Source of the DNA: a virus
Virus record (IMG/VR): IMGVR_UViG_3300042475_004209
Coordinates: 1 to 25,302 of that record
DNA length: 25,302 bases
Reading direction: 5' to 3' (one strand)
The position numbers and the translations under genes are program-made. Positions 24,298 through 25,302 of the stretch are shown here, piece after piece; the stretch's first letter is position 1, and every line of letters begins with the position of its first letter. The notes under the pieces are model-generated. The model was not told where the DNA came from. It ran no database searches and saw only the letters and a program-made list of their open reading frames with translations.

Positions 24298-25302
24298 TGC
24301 ATCATCGCCTGAAGGTTGGCGTTGGGACGGCGGGACTTGAGTGTCGCCATCTCGCGGATGTAGCCGTTAAGTTGTGTCGCGCTGTTCAAGTTGCCAATCC
24401 ACAGCACCGTCGGATCTGGCGCATTGGCACTCGTGATGTCAGCTCCTGCATCGCCAACCTGTAACCGACCAGCTGCGCCTATGGCAGCCACTGCAGCCTT
24501 TGTGGTTCCGGCAGTCAGTAGCCCGCCAGTGCCAGGAGAGGCGCTGAAAGTTCCACCGACCACTGCACGAAACTGATTCGCGGTTGAATGCGGCTGCCTC
24601 AGGCTGCTGGCATAGGTGCCGCCAGCTGCCTCCCATACGCCTTGAGTTTTGATCTGCGATGCAGCAATCGTGGAATCGCTGTACACCGTCCATGCCGCCT
24701 GATTCCAGATCCCCGCAAACGCCGCGCCAGTGATGCTCGCCACGTCCGCCGTGCTGCTGGCGGTGAGGGCTCCGGTGGGGACGTAGGGGGCGAGGGGGCC
24801 GGTGTTGAGTTGGGCGCCCCAGGCATAGACACCATCAACACCATTGCCAGCAAAGCTGGGATCCCTAGCATTTCTGTCCGAGTCAAGGGCAATAAGCACT
24901 GGGCCGCCTGTTGTTGCGGACGCGCCAGATGTTGCCGTCAAAAAGCAGCGATACCAGCCATTAGGCAAAGCCTGGATTCCAGCCGTGCCGCTGGTGCCCT
25001 TGAATCCGACAGACCCAGCGCCGGAAAGAATAAAATTGGCCCATGCAGTTAAGCTTCCGAAACCCGAAGTGAAAGAAAGCTGGGCCGTAGTGTAACCGCC
25101 GGCCTTTAAGAAGAATGACCAGGTGTAAAGCGTTGACGAGCTCAAAGCAATGCTGGCATTAAAAGACGCGTGAGAGGCTGTTGTTGTATTTGGGACAAGC
25201 AGGTCCGCGGTTTGCGCACCGCTTGGCGCTGCGATTACGTCTGACGTGACAGTTGATTGCTGCTGCGTAAATCCCGCTGATACGCTCTCTGAGTTCGTCT
25301 TA
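24294..25302 (-). CDS. Fibre/head-spike-type protein, C-terminal part, 5' end outside window
   Basis: The frame is open to the window edge, giving at least 335 residues without a start. A TTG at 25145 looks internal. Repeated jelly-roll-like blocks are seen: SSSTLYTWSFFLKAGGYTTA, then LPNGWYRCFLTATSGAS, YAWGAQLNTGPLAPYVPTGA, and a closing YIREMATLKSRRPNANLQAM. The order 'T.ytwSfflKAG', 'ngWyRc...ats', 'wGAQL..G..a.yvpT' is typical of phage head-spike/fibre domains and related LamG-like carbohydrate-binding modules; the last block is the LamG-type C-terminus. The upstream half is A+T-richer than the genome. It probably contacts the host surface. The exact virion location is unknown. Confidence 0.72.
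   Translation of the reverse strand, partial: KTNSESVSAGFTQQQSTVTSDVIAAPSGAQTADLLVPNTTTASHASFNASIALSSSTLYTWSFFLKAGGYTTAQLSFTSGFGSLTAWANFILSGAGSVGFKGTSGTAGIQALPNGWYRCFLTATSGASATTGGPVLIALDSDRNARDPSFAGNGVDGVYAWGAQLNTGPLAPYVPTGALTASSTADVASITGAAFAGIWNQAAWTVYSDSTIAASQIKTQGVWEAAGGTYASSLRQPHSTANQFRAVVGGTFSASPGTGGLLTAGTTKAAVAAIGAAGRLQVGDAGADITSANAPDPTVLWIGNLNSATQLNGYIREMATLKSRRPNANLQAMMQ

Noticed and set aside
1-25302. CRISPR array, tRNA gene, insertion sequence or integrase with att site
   Set aside because: No direct repeat array, cloverleaf-like sequence, transposase motif or tyrosine/serine recombinase was seen in reading both strands.

Overview
The window looks like part of a tailed (siphovirus-type) phage genome or prophage, G+C-rich and probably from a picocyanobacterial (Synechococcus/Cyanobium-like) host. 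The phage call is firm: recombination genes, dCTP deaminase, a run of siphovirus tail genes, lysozyme. The host call is inference, from TAnnnT -10-like boxes, mostly Shine-Dalgarno-less starts, a small protein that resembles cyanobacterial families, and a vanadium haloperoxidase plus RTX protein of kinds known in marine Synechococcus. No integrase or attachment site is visible, so temperate lifestyle is unproven. Nearly all stop codons are TGA, and most neighbouring genes overlap by ATGA or TGATG.

Layout. (1) 1-2776, leftward: SF2 helicase, VRR-NUC nuclease, four tiny genes, and the N-terminus of a primase-like protein that runs off the window. (2) 2777-2893: a divergent promoter region. (3) 2894-10077, mainly rightward: RecE-like exonuclease, RecT-like annealing protein, SSB, a winged-helix protein, dCTP deaminase, and a long chain of small translationally coupled genes. 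One cyanobacterial-type small gene (7065-7325) is inverted. (4) 10137-13776, rightward accessory block: RTX protein, terminator, vanadium-dependent haloperoxidase, a membrane-anchored HTH protein and a metallophosphoesterase, with one inverted small membrane protein at 12008-12262. (5) 13777-25302, leftward late block. In transcription order it runs: fibre/spike protein (5' end outside the window), small protein, tail terminator, small protein, tail tube, tail assembly chaperones G and T, tape measure, minor tail protein, tail hub, several small structural proteins, small membrane protein, L,D-transpeptidase-like protein, 2OG-Fe(II) oxygenase, a 48-aa protein, lysozyme.

Two non-coding signals stand out. 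First, a 15-bp imperfect palindrome, GTRA-N7-TTAC in its top-strand reading, occurs five times in intergenic or stop-codon positions. At four sites a TAnnnT hexamer follows at 29-30 nt, and at the divergent 2777-2893 site this holds in both directions. It looks like a phage-wide operator/promoter with architecture close to, but not the same as, NtcA/CRP-type promoters. Second, the tail chaperone pair carries a textbook -1 frameshift signal: A_AAA_AAC, a 6-nt spacer, and a 13-bp bulged hairpin.

How the parts fit: the helicase, nuclease, primase, RecE/RecT/SSB set and dCTP deaminase serve DNA replication, recombination and nucleotide supply. The late block builds the tail and lyses the cell. 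The haloperoxidase/RTX/phosphoesterase block is accessory cargo between early and late genes.
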